A stretch of 64,000 nt of DNA from Ch67 sp041395845 (GTDB lineage: Bacteria > Pseudomonadota > Gammaproteobacteria > Pseudomonadales > Ketobacteraceae). Of the stretch, positions 26,971-35,374 are shown piece by piece (position 1 is the first letter of the stretch; each line of letters opens with the position of its first letter). The stretch is from contig JAWKZS010000018.1 in NCBI GenBank assembly GCA_041395845.1, forward strand, positions 17,946-81,945. The letters run 5' to 3'. Position numbers and translations under genes: made by a program. The notes beneath the pieces are model-generated. The model was not told the DNA's origin. It was given only the letters and a program-made list of their open reading frames with translations, and ran no database searches.

Positions 26971-27180
26971 TTAGATCACTTGTACGTTTTCAGCCTGGGG
27001 GCCTTTCTGACCCTGTGTAACATTGAACTGAACGCGCTGACCTTCGGTTAATGTTTTGAAACCCGAACCGCTGATTGCGCTGAAGTGCACAAAAACGTCC
27101 GGGCCATTGTCCTGTTCAATAAAGCCAAAACCTTTGGATTCGTTGAACCACTTTACACGGCCGGTTGAAGCGTTTGACAT
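26971..27180 (-). CDS. Cold-shock protein, CspA family
   Basis: 69 residues forming one cold-shock domain with both RNA-binding motifs: KGFGFIEQ (RNP1) and VFVHFSAI (RNP2). It opens with GRVKWFNESKGFGF and ends GPQAENVQVI. It binds single-stranded RNA or DNA as a chaperone. A promoter at 27348-27375 would give a leader of about 160 nt, the long 5' UTR that controls cold-shock mRNAs. The ribosome-binding site AGGTAA lies before the ATG. Confidence 0.95.
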   Translation of the reverse strand: MSNASTGRVKWFNESKGFGFIEQDNGPDVFVHFSAISGSGFKTLTEGQRVQFNVTQGQKGPQAENVQVI

Positions 27181-27347
27181 AAGATTTACCTGATGTTTTC
27201 CAGTTTGAAAGTACTACCCGAAGGTAACGTGACGCTGAGCAAGGCGAATTGGCAGGAGTTACTGATGAAGGTCACGACGAGATCAACTGAAGGGTCTTTC
27301 GTTTTGAGCATTCACGTTGGCACACTGCAAAAGGCAATGCTAACCCG

Positions 27348-27375
27348 ATTATAGCCTTAACCCCTTGGTCGTCAA
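27348..27375 (-). promoter_or_regulatory. Sigma-70 promoter of the cold-shock gene
   Basis: On the minus strand TTGACG (27375-27370), a 16-base spacer and TATAAT (27353-27348). It lies immediately upstream of the 27181-27347 stretch, which has no gene and would be the long untranslated leader. Confidence 0.7.
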
Positions 27376-27381
27376 CGGGGT

Positions 27382-28200
27382 TTAGCGCCAGTAACGATGG
27401 ATTTCGTTTTCGTCCGCTGTGACCTGGATTTTTCGCCCCCGAACAGGGCACTCAAACGCCAGACTGAGCGCAGAAAGGTGCAAACCCTGCGGCGCTTTTT
27501 CACCATAAAGGCTATCCCCCACCACGGGATGCCCCAGCGCTGACAAATGGCGCCGGATCTGATGCTTGCGGCCGGTTTCTATCACCACATCCAATAACGA
27601 CGTATCGCCATCCACTGACAACCGCTGGACCCGCGTGACCGCATCTTTGCCATCCAGTGACTGATTGATGACAAAGGGCGCTTCATCCACCGTCCCCACC
27701 ACCCGCACGCGATAATGTTTTTCCATCTCGCGGCCGGCAAACATCCGACTCAGGCGATCGGCCATTGCCCCCGTATGCGCCACCAGCATCAGACCGCAGG
27801 CATCACGATCCAGCCGATGCACCAGAAAAACCTGGCGCTGATTATTGAAATGCAGTTCCACCTGGCGCAACAGACTGCAATGATCGCCCCATTCCGTTCC
27901 CTGGGATAGCAAACCGGGCGGTTTGAACCACAGACTGTAGTCACGTACATCTTCTACCAGCAGGGGTTGCGCCGCTTTCAGCGCCAGCAGCTGTTCATCG
28001 TAATGCAATGACAGCAGGGTACCTGCCTGCAACGACGCTGTTGCACGCCGCAAGCGCTGCCAACCGCCTTTGCGTTTCTTTACCCGCAACGCACCACAGG
28101 CCAGCGCGTGCTTGATGCGTCCCTTTGGCAATTCAGTCTTCTGTGCCAGATACTCCGTCACATTAGGCACATCCTGCAGCAGGGTTTCCTCAATCACCAT
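27382..28200 (-). CDS. RluA-family 23S/tRNA pseudouridine synthase
   Basis: 272 residues from the ATG at 28200, which has AGGAGT 8 nt upstream; the longer start at 28224 would lie further inside jetD. The catalytic Asp is in HRLDRDACGL. GRKHQIRRHL and HPVVGDSLYG are the conserved substrate-binding segments. An S4-like N-terminal domain (KGRIKHALACGALRVKK) is present. It isomerises uridine in rRNA or tRNA; the target cannot be read. It overlaps the end of jetD by 11 bp, so it may be transcribed with the Wadjet operon though it is not a known Wadjet component. Confidence 0.9.
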   Translation of the reverse strand: MVIEETLLQDVPNVTEYLAQKTELPKGRIKHALACGALRVKKRKGGWQRLRRATASLQAGTLLSLHYDEQLLALKAAQPLLVEDVRDYSLWFKPPGLLSQGTEWGDHCSLLRQVELHFNNQRQVFLVHRLDRDACGLMLVAHTGAMADRLSRMFAGREMEKHYRVRVVGTVDEAPFVINQSLDGKDAVTRVQRLSVDGDTSLLDVVIETGRKHQIRRHLSALGHPVVGDSLYGEKAPQGLHLSALSLAFECPVRGRKIQVTADENEIHRYWR

Positions 28201-29324
28201 CGAATTGCGACTCCTGATCGGCAAACTGGGCGTAACGGGTCAACGTCGGCAACAGCATCTTGTCGGCATACGGGCAGCCGGTGGCGGGAATGAAAAGCTG
28301 TTGGCCTTTGCGCGCCTGGGACGGCAAATGGCCCCCACCCTTTTCCACCGCTTTGCGCAAACGTTCATAACCGGGAATCCAGGCAGTGAGCGCAGGAAAC
28401 TGTTGTCGCAGCGCCAGCAGGATTCCCATGCCACTCCAGTCCAGATCACCGAAAAAATGGAACGGCAGACTTTCAATCTCATTGAACCAGCAGGCTTCAA
28501 ACTGCACAACAGCATTGGCATCGGCAATACCGCTGTAGAAAAACCGCAATTTGTCACGCTGGCGGATGGACGAGGATGTCGCCTTGAAGCCGGAACCGAA
28601 CACCACTGCCAGATTTTCCGCCTCGGGAAGCTGACCCAGACAGGCACGCATGAACGTGTCCTGATTTTCGATGATCAGGATGCCGTCGATTTCTGCCGGC
28701 AAACGCACCTGCAAAAACAGCGGACGCTCGCGCAGATAACGCAGGCAGTCAGGATACAGTTGCTGCAGCAGTTCCAGGCGTATCGAGAAATTTGGAATCA
28801 CCCCAGAAACAGGTCGCCGACAGTTCGCGCAAGGTGTAGACGTTACGCAACACATCCCGCACCCGCACAAACGCGTCGACGATGTCCTGCGGCGACTTGC
28901 CCGGCACTTCCAGATTGGAACGCACCAGCGCCTTGCCACGATCGGCAAATTTGTCGGCCACAGCAAACACCGCATCCGCCAGCGCCATGCGCTCTTCATT
29001 GATCTGCTTGCGCCCCAACCAGGAACGCACCATGCGGGCTTTTTCCAGTTTCAGATAGACCCAGGCGCCTTCGTACGGTACATCCTGTTCGTTGCTGCGC
29101 GCCGGGTATTCCACCCGCAGAATATCCTGCGGCTCTTCGGTCAGCCATTCGATACGGCTGAACAGCCGCGCACCTTCGTTGTCGCGATGATCAAACAGGG
29201 GTTGCGACCAGCCGGTGGCGCGCAAGGGTACCCGGGGAATCTTGCCGGTTTCGACATTCTCCACCAACCGGGCCAATAACTGCTGGATAAACGGTTCGTC
29301 CTCGATCCAGATCGGGCGCTCCAT
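28190..29324 (-). pseudogene. jetD: Wadjet nuclease subunit JetD, frameshifted
   Basis: JetD is the TOPRIM nuclease that cuts plasmid DNA after the JetABC motor loops it. The first frame (29324 down to about 28781) holds the DUF3322 region ending CFWGDSKFLD. The second holds the DUF2220 TOPRIM domain, with the acidic residues visible in ILIIENQDTF (Glu) and FFGDLDWSGMG (DxD). Removing one base near 28781 would read SKFLDRLELLQQLYP and give 378 whole codons, close to the family length. As sequenced, the nuclease domain is out of frame with its start, so the system may be disarmed, or this is an assembly error. The start is 5 bp after the jetC stop. Confidence 0.85.
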
Positions 29325-29329
29325 TGTGG

Positions 29330-32300
29330 TCACTGAATACCTTCCATAAAGTCGAGAGTGGCCTGCTCGCGGATCGAGACGCGCTGCTGTTCCCACAGCG
29401 TCTTGATGCGATCCTGATTGCAGACTTTGCGATCCACCAGTACCCGGGTATTGAGTTCACCCACCTTGCGGGTGGACGGGCATTTTGAGAACACGGTCTG
29501 GTGGGAAATGATGTCCATGAACGGACCGGATTTGCTGGTGGGCATAATGAAGACCAGCTGCAGACCGAGGGCATCGGTCAGATAATTGATCACTTCACGG
29601 GAACGGGTTTCGTCCATCTTCGAAAACGCTTCATCCACCAGCACCATGCGCAAATGAGTGTTGCCTTCGTTGAAACGGAACGCAGACGTCACCGCCGCCG
29701 AGCGGATGATATAGGCCGGCGTTTCCAGCTGGCCACCGGAACCGGTGCCGTACTGACTGAGCGGAATCGGTTGCTTGCCCAGCGGTTCCTTGAAAATCTC
29801 GTAACTGCGATAGTGCCGATAATCGGCGATGCGCTGCAGTTCGCGGAACGCCTTCTGCTCGTCGTCATCCAGCAGCATGGCCACCAGCTTTTCCCGCACC
29901 GACTGCACTGCTTTGGGCAATTCCATATCAAACAGGCTCACGCCGTCGCCCTGGTTCGGCAGTAGGGATACTTCCTTGAAAAAGCGCCAGTATTCCTTGA
30001 ATTCCGGTACCCATTCCCAGGCAAAGTAGAAGCGTTCCTGATCCGTGCCGAAACGGTGATGCTCCAGTTCCCGGTTCAGGTCTTTCAGCGCCCGTTCGCC
30101 TTCGTTGATGGCCTGATAGATGCTGTGGCACAGATGGCTGACGAAGGTTTCGTTGAAACGCTCGCGCAGGGTCTGCAGATGGCCGTGTTTTTCCACCAGC
30201 ACGTTGTTTTGCAGCCGGTTGCGGATGTTGTCTACCTCGCGCCCCAGATCGGAAATACGCTTGAAGAACGCCGGTTCGTGCACCTGGTTGAAATCCGGGT
30301 CGTACACAATGGCGTCGGCGGGATTGCAGCGCTGGTTGTGTTGCATGATAACGCTGACGATGGCACTGGAATCTTCGTTCAGGTATTTCTCGATATTGGC
30401 CAGTTCCGCTTGATAGCTGTCGTGATCGCTGACTACCCGCTGAGCATCGGCGTCCGCCAGCAGTTGCTCCACATCCACGTCGGGGCGCCACTGGGTCAGC
30501 TGGCGCACACTGGCTTCGTGTTTTTCCGCGATCAGTTGCAGCTGTTCTTTTTCCCGGTCCAGCTGTTCGGACAGCCGCACCGCCGTTTCGAGTTCTTTCT
30601 GCGCCCGGCCCTTTTCGTTTTCCAGGGTTTTCAGGTCGTTTTCCAGTTCGGCAAAATGCGCTCGGGCCGCCTGCAGTTCCTGTTCCAGCCGTTCGAAGTC
30701 GCGGGTATCCAGCTGGGCCAGCGCCTGCTCTGCCCGCTTCAGCTGGCGCTGGATATCCAGCATCTCCTGCATCAGCGAGGCGTAGCTGACCACCTGGGTG
30801 TCGTTGACGGCCTTGTACAGCTGAGCCAGCGCTTCCAGATCCTGCTGACGCACTTCCAGCTGTTTCAGCAGGGTTTCGGCTTCGCGCTGCTTGGCGGCCA
30901 GGGCCCGTTCGCGGGCATGCTGACCGAACACCAGATCCGCATCGGGTATGTCGCAGCGGAACATGGTATAGCCACCTGAGCCAATACCATCTTTAGTGAT
31001 TCCTCTTGCAGTGTCCCGGAGCGATTCTTCGTCTGGAACTCTTATCACGCTGCCATAATGACCTCGCATGAAATGCTCAGCCGTTTTATGGTGGAATGTC
31101 AGGATATGAACAATTGAATCTGCTGGTAGCTGGAGACGATCAGAGTCGCGTCTTGCCTTCGCACCCTGCACCACCTTCGCGGTATTACGCTGCCCCGGCA
31201 GACTGCGCACGATGCGGATTGCCTGCGCTTCGTATTCCGGCTGCACCAGAATCGAAAACCGTGCGCCACCCAGATAACCCTCGATGGCCATCTGCCACTG
31301 CGGGTCCTGCACTTCGATATAGTCGCACAACACACGGGGGTCGGCCTCGGGACACTGCGCGCGAATCGCTTTCAGCGCCACTTCCACCGCCGGCGGATAG
31401 GCAACTTTGTGGGTCTGCAGCTGGGCGATTTCCTTTTCTTTCTGCTGCAGCTGACGCTGCAGATTCTGGAAATCCCGCTCCCGCTCGCTTTTCAGTGCCG
31501 CCAGCTGATCCCGCACACTGGCATCGCGATTTCCGCCGATGCCGTGCAACTGGTCGTGCGCCTGATTGTGGCTCTGTTCCAGCGCGATGGCCTGATCCAG
31601 AAATTCTTCCAGCGGCGCAATATCCACCCAGTCCTTGGTAAACAGACGTTGCAGATCGATCTGCGGGCCCTGCTCGTGTTTGAGCACACTCCGCAAGGCG
31701 TCACGCAGCGCCTTGTTTTCCAGCGCCGGCAGATCCACGCTCCAGGAATGCTGTTGCAGACTGGCCTGAATGGTTTGTGCGGCCTGCAGATTGCGTCGCA
31801 CCACCTGATCCTGCTGCAACAGTGGCGCAGCCTTGCCGGTCAGATTGCGCTGCAGCTTGTCGATGGTCTGGGTCAGACGATCCTTTTCGTGCAAGACCGC
31901 AATTCCCTGACGCCGTGCTTCCAGTTCCACCATCTGGCGATGGGTTTCTTCGCGCCGCTCCCGGTTCACCGCAAGGCGGGTTTCCTTTTCGCGAATCTGG
32001 TCCTGCAGCTTTTTCTGGGTCTGCTTGCTGTCGATGTAGGCTTTCTGTTTCACGCCCAGGGCACGCTGGGCTTCCTGGTAGCGCAACAGTGCGCGCTGCA
32101 CCCACTGCTCGATGTAATGACCGCACAACTGCGACGCCTGCTGCAGGATATCCAGTGATTCACGGATATGGCGGGCATCTTCTTCCATACCGTGAATGGT
32201 TTTCATCAGATCGGACACTGTGCGGATGGCTTCGCCCAGATCCTTCTTTTCCAGAATTTCGTCGGCCACGAATTCGTTGATGCTCTTGACCGGCTTGTAC

Positions 32301-32965
32301 GCCATGAAGTTGGCAAAGGTGCGCGCCGCATGTTTGGCTTCGCGATCGGACACGGCATCCTTGCGGCCACGAAACAGTGCGTACAGACGCCGCAGATAGG
32401 CGCCCTTCTTGTCATAGACTTCCACCGCTTTCTTGCCGAACTCCCGCTGCAGCAGATCCGGCAGATCATTGAGTTTCACGACATGCTTGCCGTCCTTGTA
32501 TTCGCGCACCAGCTGATCCAGACGCAACTCGACACCGGGCAGCAGGATAAACAGCAATTCATCCTGACGGGCCTGACGCTGCTGGCCGGCGGTATCCAGA
32601 TGGGCACGCACACCCATCAGCGCCGAAAAGCTATCGCCCTGCTCGCCCTTGCCAGGCTTGAACGTGGCGGCCAGATAACCGTCGGTCGGATTCAGGCGGG
32701 CGAAACTGCCGTCGTCGCAACCGAGCACATAGGACGCCAGCGTGCGCACCTGTTTGCCACCACGACCACGCTGGGTGGTTTCATCCTGACCCGGGTTGTA
32801 GTTGAACAGGTTTTCGTAGGCGGCGGTCATCAGGGTCTGGATGCCGTCGGCGGCGGTGGTCTTGCCCGAGCCATTGCCACCGGAAAACAGATTCACGGCA
32901 CCAAAATCCAGTTCCAGATGGGGAATGTTGCCCCAGTTCACGTACAGCATTTTTTTCAGGTACAT
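29330..32965 (-). CDS. jetC: Wadjet SMC-like ATPase JetC
   Basis: 1211 residues, the SMC/MukB-like motor of the Wadjet anti-plasmid system. Walker A is GGNGSGKT at 29-36. Long coiled coils (about 280-470 and 660-900) flank a hinge-like region. The C-terminal head has the signature segment GTGSGGQLE and the Walker B MVLVDEAFSKMD. With JetA and JetB it extrudes loops of small circular DNA and delivers them to JetD. It starts 2 bp after the jetB stop. Nucleotides 30961-31140 have a G+C of about 47% by hand count and codons such as AGA and ATA that are rare in the rest of the gene, suggesting a recombined tract. Confidence 0.93.
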   Translation of the reverse strand: MYLKKMLYVNWGNIPHLELDFGAVNLFSGGNGSGKTTAADGIQTLMTAAYENLFNYNPGQDETTQRGRGGKQVRTLASYVLGCDDGSFARLNPTDGYLAATFKPGKGEQGDSFSALMGVRAHLDTAGQQRQARQDELLFILLPGVELRLDQLVREYKDGKHVVKLNDLPDLLQREFGKKAVEVYDKKGAYLRRLYALFRGRKDAVSDREAKHAARTFANFMAYKPVKSINEFVADEILEKKDLGEAIRTVSDLMKTIHGMEEDARHIRESLDILQQASQLCGHYIEQWVQRALLRYQEAQRALGVKQKAYIDSKQTQKKLQDQIREKETRLAVNRERREETHRQMVELEARRQGIAVLHEKDRLTQTIDKLQRNLTGKAAPLLQQDQVVRRNLQAAQTIQASLQQHSWSVDLPALENKALRDALRSVLKHEQGPQIDLQRLFTKDWVDIAPLEEFLDQAIALEQSHNQAHDQLHGIGGNRDASVRDQLAALKSERERDFQNLQRQLQQKEKEIAQLQTHKVAYPPAVEVALKAIRAQCPEADPRVLCDYIEVQDPQWQMAIEGYLGGARFSILVQPEYEAQAIRIVRSLPGQRNTAKVVQGAKARRDSDRLQLPADSIVHILTFHHKTAEHFMRGHYGSVIRVPDEESLRDTARGITKDGIGSGGYTMFRCDIPDADLVFGQHARERALAAKQREAETLLKQLEVRQQDLEALAQLYKAVNDTQVVSYASLMQEMLDIQRQLKRAEQALAQLDTRDFERLEQELQAARAHFAELENDLKTLENEKGRAQKELETAVRLSEQLDREKEQLQLIAEKHEASVRQLTQWRPDVDVEQLLADADAQRVVSDHDSYQAELANIEKYLNEDSSAIVSVIMQHNQRCNPADAIVYDPDFNQVHEPAFFKRISDLGREVDNIRNRLQNNVLVEKHGHLQTLRERFNETFVSHLCHSIYQAINEGERALKDLNRELEHHRFGTDQERFYFAWEWVPEFKEYWRFFKEVSLLPNQGDGVSLFDMELPKAVQSVREKLVAMLLDDDEQKAFRELQRIADYRHYRSYEIFKEPLGKQPIPLSQYGTGSGGQLETPAYIIRSAAVTSAFRFNEGNTHLRMVLVDEAFSKMDETRSREVINYLTDALGLQLVFIMPTSKSGPFMDIISHQTVFSKCPSTRKVGELNTRVLVDRKVCNQDRIKTLWEQQRVSIREQATLDFMEGIQ

Positions 32966-32967
32966 GC

Positions 32968-33681
32968 TTATTCCCCGGCGCCGGTGGAGAGGGTGGAAAA
33001 CAGGCTGTTGTCATCGTCACGCTGTTCGGCGTCTGCAGATTCGGCATCGGGCAGGCTGTCACCCAGATGCTGCAGCACCGTGTCATTGACGAAGCTGGTA
33101 ATGCCGGGCCGAATCCGCAACCAGGCATCCGGCTGCATGGCATCGAAGCCCTGCGCAGTATGCACCAGACGCAGCTGACGCAAGCGGCGGAACAGTTGAT
33201 CGCGCTCGGTTTTCTTTACCGGCAGCGTGCGATTCAGCAGATTCTTCAGAGCGATGCCCAAGGCTTCCAGCGACAGCGTCACCGCGCCCTGGTCATCCAC
33301 CTGCCCTTCCCGCAGGGCTTTGTCGTATTCCGCCCGCAGCACCAGCACGGTGGCGACTTCCTGCTGGTTCAGGGTCGCCCGCAGACCGCTGTTGAACGGC
33401 TGATGCTCGTCGTCCGGCAATCCGGGCACCTGGGCGCCGGGCGGAAACAGCCGTACGAAATGGAAACGGCGGTCGTGCTGGATACGTACCCGCAGCGGCG
33501 CCAGATAATCTTCCACCAGATCCTGCAGCTGCAGGTAACGGTCGTAAAGCTGTTCTTCCACCTGGCTTTCGTCACGGCAGATGACACCGTAATCCAGCAG
33601 GCGGATCAGTAGCTCGCTGAATTCATCGGATGAAAACTGTTTACTGGCCAGTTTTTGTTGAAGGAGTTCGGTCAGTGTCAT
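32968..33681 (-). CDS. jetB: Wadjet subunit JetB (DUF4194)
   Basis: 237 residues, the MukE-like KITE/winged-helix subunit that binds the JetA kleisin and JetC. Recognisable segments are FSSDEFSELLIRLLDYGVI, YDRYLQLQDLVEDYLAPL and RRFHFVRLFPPG. Its ATG overlaps the last 4 bases of jetA (ATGA), which indicates translational coupling. It has the normal length for the family. Confidence 0.9.
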   Translation of the reverse strand: MTLTELLQQKLASKQFSSDEFSELLIRLLDYGVICRDESQVEEQLYDRYLQLQDLVEDYLAPLRVRIQHDRRFHFVRLFPPGAQVPGLPDDEHQPFNSGLRATLNQQEVATVLVLRAEYDKALREGQVDDQGAVTLSLEALGIALKNLLNRTLPVKKTERDQLFRRLRQLRLVHTAQGFDAMQPDAWLRIRPGITSFVNDTVLQHLGDSLPDAESADAEQRDDDNSLFSTLSTGAGE

Positions 33682-35138
33682 GATGGCTCTGCAGATGATG
33701 CGGCAGGTTCGTCCTGCTGCAGTTCAATGTGGAATACGTCGAATTTATCGAAATAATCGTTGTGGGCATCGCTGCCGGAATAGGACACACGGAAGCGGTA
33801 GTCGCTGTCGAAGGACTGGTGCGACGCGGTTTCCACCGCATGGGCCATGGCCAGCAGATCGCGAGCGTTGTGGACCGGCAGATCGCGGGTACTGATGATG
33901 CGGCCACCGGCCATGGCGTTGATCACGTAGTCACGCAAACCTTCGTTGTGCATGACAAAGGCCTGATCCAGCAGCGTTTGCACCAGCAGGGCCCGACGGC
34001 CTTCCGGCGAAATATCGTCTTCTGCTTCATCGACCCGGGTTTGCAGCGGCGTTTGTTCCTTGCGCTGGGTCAGTTTTACCTGTTCCGGATCAATCAGCTG
34101 CAGGTGCAGGGTCGCCAGGTTCTGGCCTGCTTCCGTTAGCCGCTGTTCCTGCTGCTCCACCGGCAACTGCGCCAGGCGCCGGCAGATATCCACCACATCA
34201 TTGTCGCGCTGGGCATTCAGGTACGACAGCTGGCGGATGATGATATCCGCCCGCTTGGTAAAGCCCTGCAACGCCCGCCGCAATGCCGGCAACATCAGAT
34301 CGGCGGCCCGGCGCATGCGGTCTTCGATGGCATCCAGAATCAGGTACAGCACCGAGCGGCCCGGCTGCGCCAGTTCCGGCACCAGCTGACGCACTTTCTT
34401 TTCCGCGTCGTGTTTGAATTCCTTGCGCTTGCGGCGGATGCGATCAATCACGTCCTGAATCGCATCCCGGTGTTTTTCCACGCTGTCTGCTGATAGCCGC
34501 ACCGACACATCCGGCTGAAAGCGTTTTTCCATGAAATCGAAGAAATGTTCGGTGGCCTGCTGCACCAGCAGCTGTGCCTCAACTTCACGCACCAGTTCGC
34601 GTTTGCGTTCTTCCAGCTCGGCAATGACATCGGTGAAATCGCTGATGATGCGTTCGGAATACTCGTAGGCATCCAGCAGATCGTGAACTTCGCCCCGGTT
34701 GAGAAAGGCTTCCAGCGCATTGAGGGTATTGCGGGTGTTGCGGTGACGGGTCCGCACCGAGGCACGTCCCAGCTCGGCAAAAGACTGGGTAAACAGCCGG
34801 CCCATGCGGGAAAACGGAAAGGTGCTGTGCAGGGTCGCCTGATCCACCTGCTTTTCCAGCCAGCCATGTTCCAGTAGCTGATTCAGAATCCAGTTGGCCT
34901 GTTCCCGTTCCGATTTGAAGCGGGTTTCGGCGTCAAATTCACTGCCGTCCAGCAGCGGCGCCCGGGCCAGGGCCTCCTCGAAGATTTCCAGCACCTGATC
35001 GCGCTGCAGCGACTCGCCGTAATCCGCGCTTTCGCTGTACTGACGCTCATACAGCAGGCGCAGGCACTCGACGATCTGTTCACGGTATTTGCTGGTGAGA
35101 GGGCGGAAAAACTGGCTTCGGGAATCTTGGAAAAACAT
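33678..35138 (-). CDS. jetA: Wadjet subunit JetA (DUF5716, MukF-like kleisin)
   Basis: 486 residues from the ATG at 35138. This start is chosen because family members begin close to FFRPLTSKYREQIVECLR; the frame extends upstream to 35285 without similarity. N-terminal winged-helix segments (LTSKYREQIVECLRLLYER, ESLQRDQVLEIFEEAL) are followed by a helical middle rich in RxxK repeats, and a C-terminal domain that includes STRDLPVHNARDLLAMAH. As the kleisin it links JetC heads. First gene of the jetABCD operon; no obvious promoter hexamers could be placed with confidence in the 236-bp gap upstream. Confidence 0.9.
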   Translation of the reverse strand: MFFQDSRSQFFRPLTSKYREQIVECLRLLYERQYSESADYGESLQRDQVLEIFEEALARAPLLDGSEFDAETRFKSEREQANWILNQLLEHGWLEKQVDQATLHSTFPFSRMGRLFTQSFAELGRASVRTRHRNTRNTLNALEAFLNRGEVHDLLDAYEYSERIISDFTDVIAELEERKRELVREVEAQLLVQQATEHFFDFMEKRFQPDVSVRLSADSVEKHRDAIQDVIDRIRRKRKEFKHDAEKKVRQLVPELAQPGRSVLYLILDAIEDRMRRAADLMLPALRRALQGFTKRADIIIRQLSYLNAQRDNDVVDICRRLAQLPVEQQEQRLTEAGQNLATLHLQLIDPEQVKLTQRKEQTPLQTRVDEAEDDISPEGRRALLVQTLLDQAFVMHNEGLRDYVINAMAGGRIISTRDLPVHNARDLLAMAHAVETASHQSFDSDYRFRVSYSGSDAHNDYFDKFDVFHIELQQDEPAASSAEPS

Positions 35139-35311
35139 GGGGGATGGCGCAGGCCCTTGTACTAAACCCGGAATGATAGGCCGGTACGTGGGCGGCGCCA
35201 ATGGGTTTTTGAAGAACCGGGCGGGATTGCTGTCATATTTATTAGATCTGTAACTATATTGATCACCATAAAAGGGATGCCGCACACCAAAGCTTCCAAT
35301 TATTCGCCAAT

Positions 35312-35340
35312 TTGCCCTTTTTATAACGGTTCGCTATACT
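35312..35340 (+). promoter_or_regulatory. Likely sigma-70 promoter of the NAGGN operon
   Basis: TTGCCC (35312-35317), 17 bases, TATACT (35335-35340), 35 bp before the amidotransferase ATG at 35375. The rest of the 35139-35374 gap is AT-rich, with no gene seen. Confidence 0.55.
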
Positions 35341-35374
35341 GACCACTCTATTTTGAACTCAAAATATATTTATC

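Noticed and set aside
28749..28999. Two overlapping separate genes in place of one jetD
   Set aside because: The two frames carry the N- and C-terminal halves of one known protein and join with a single-base change.
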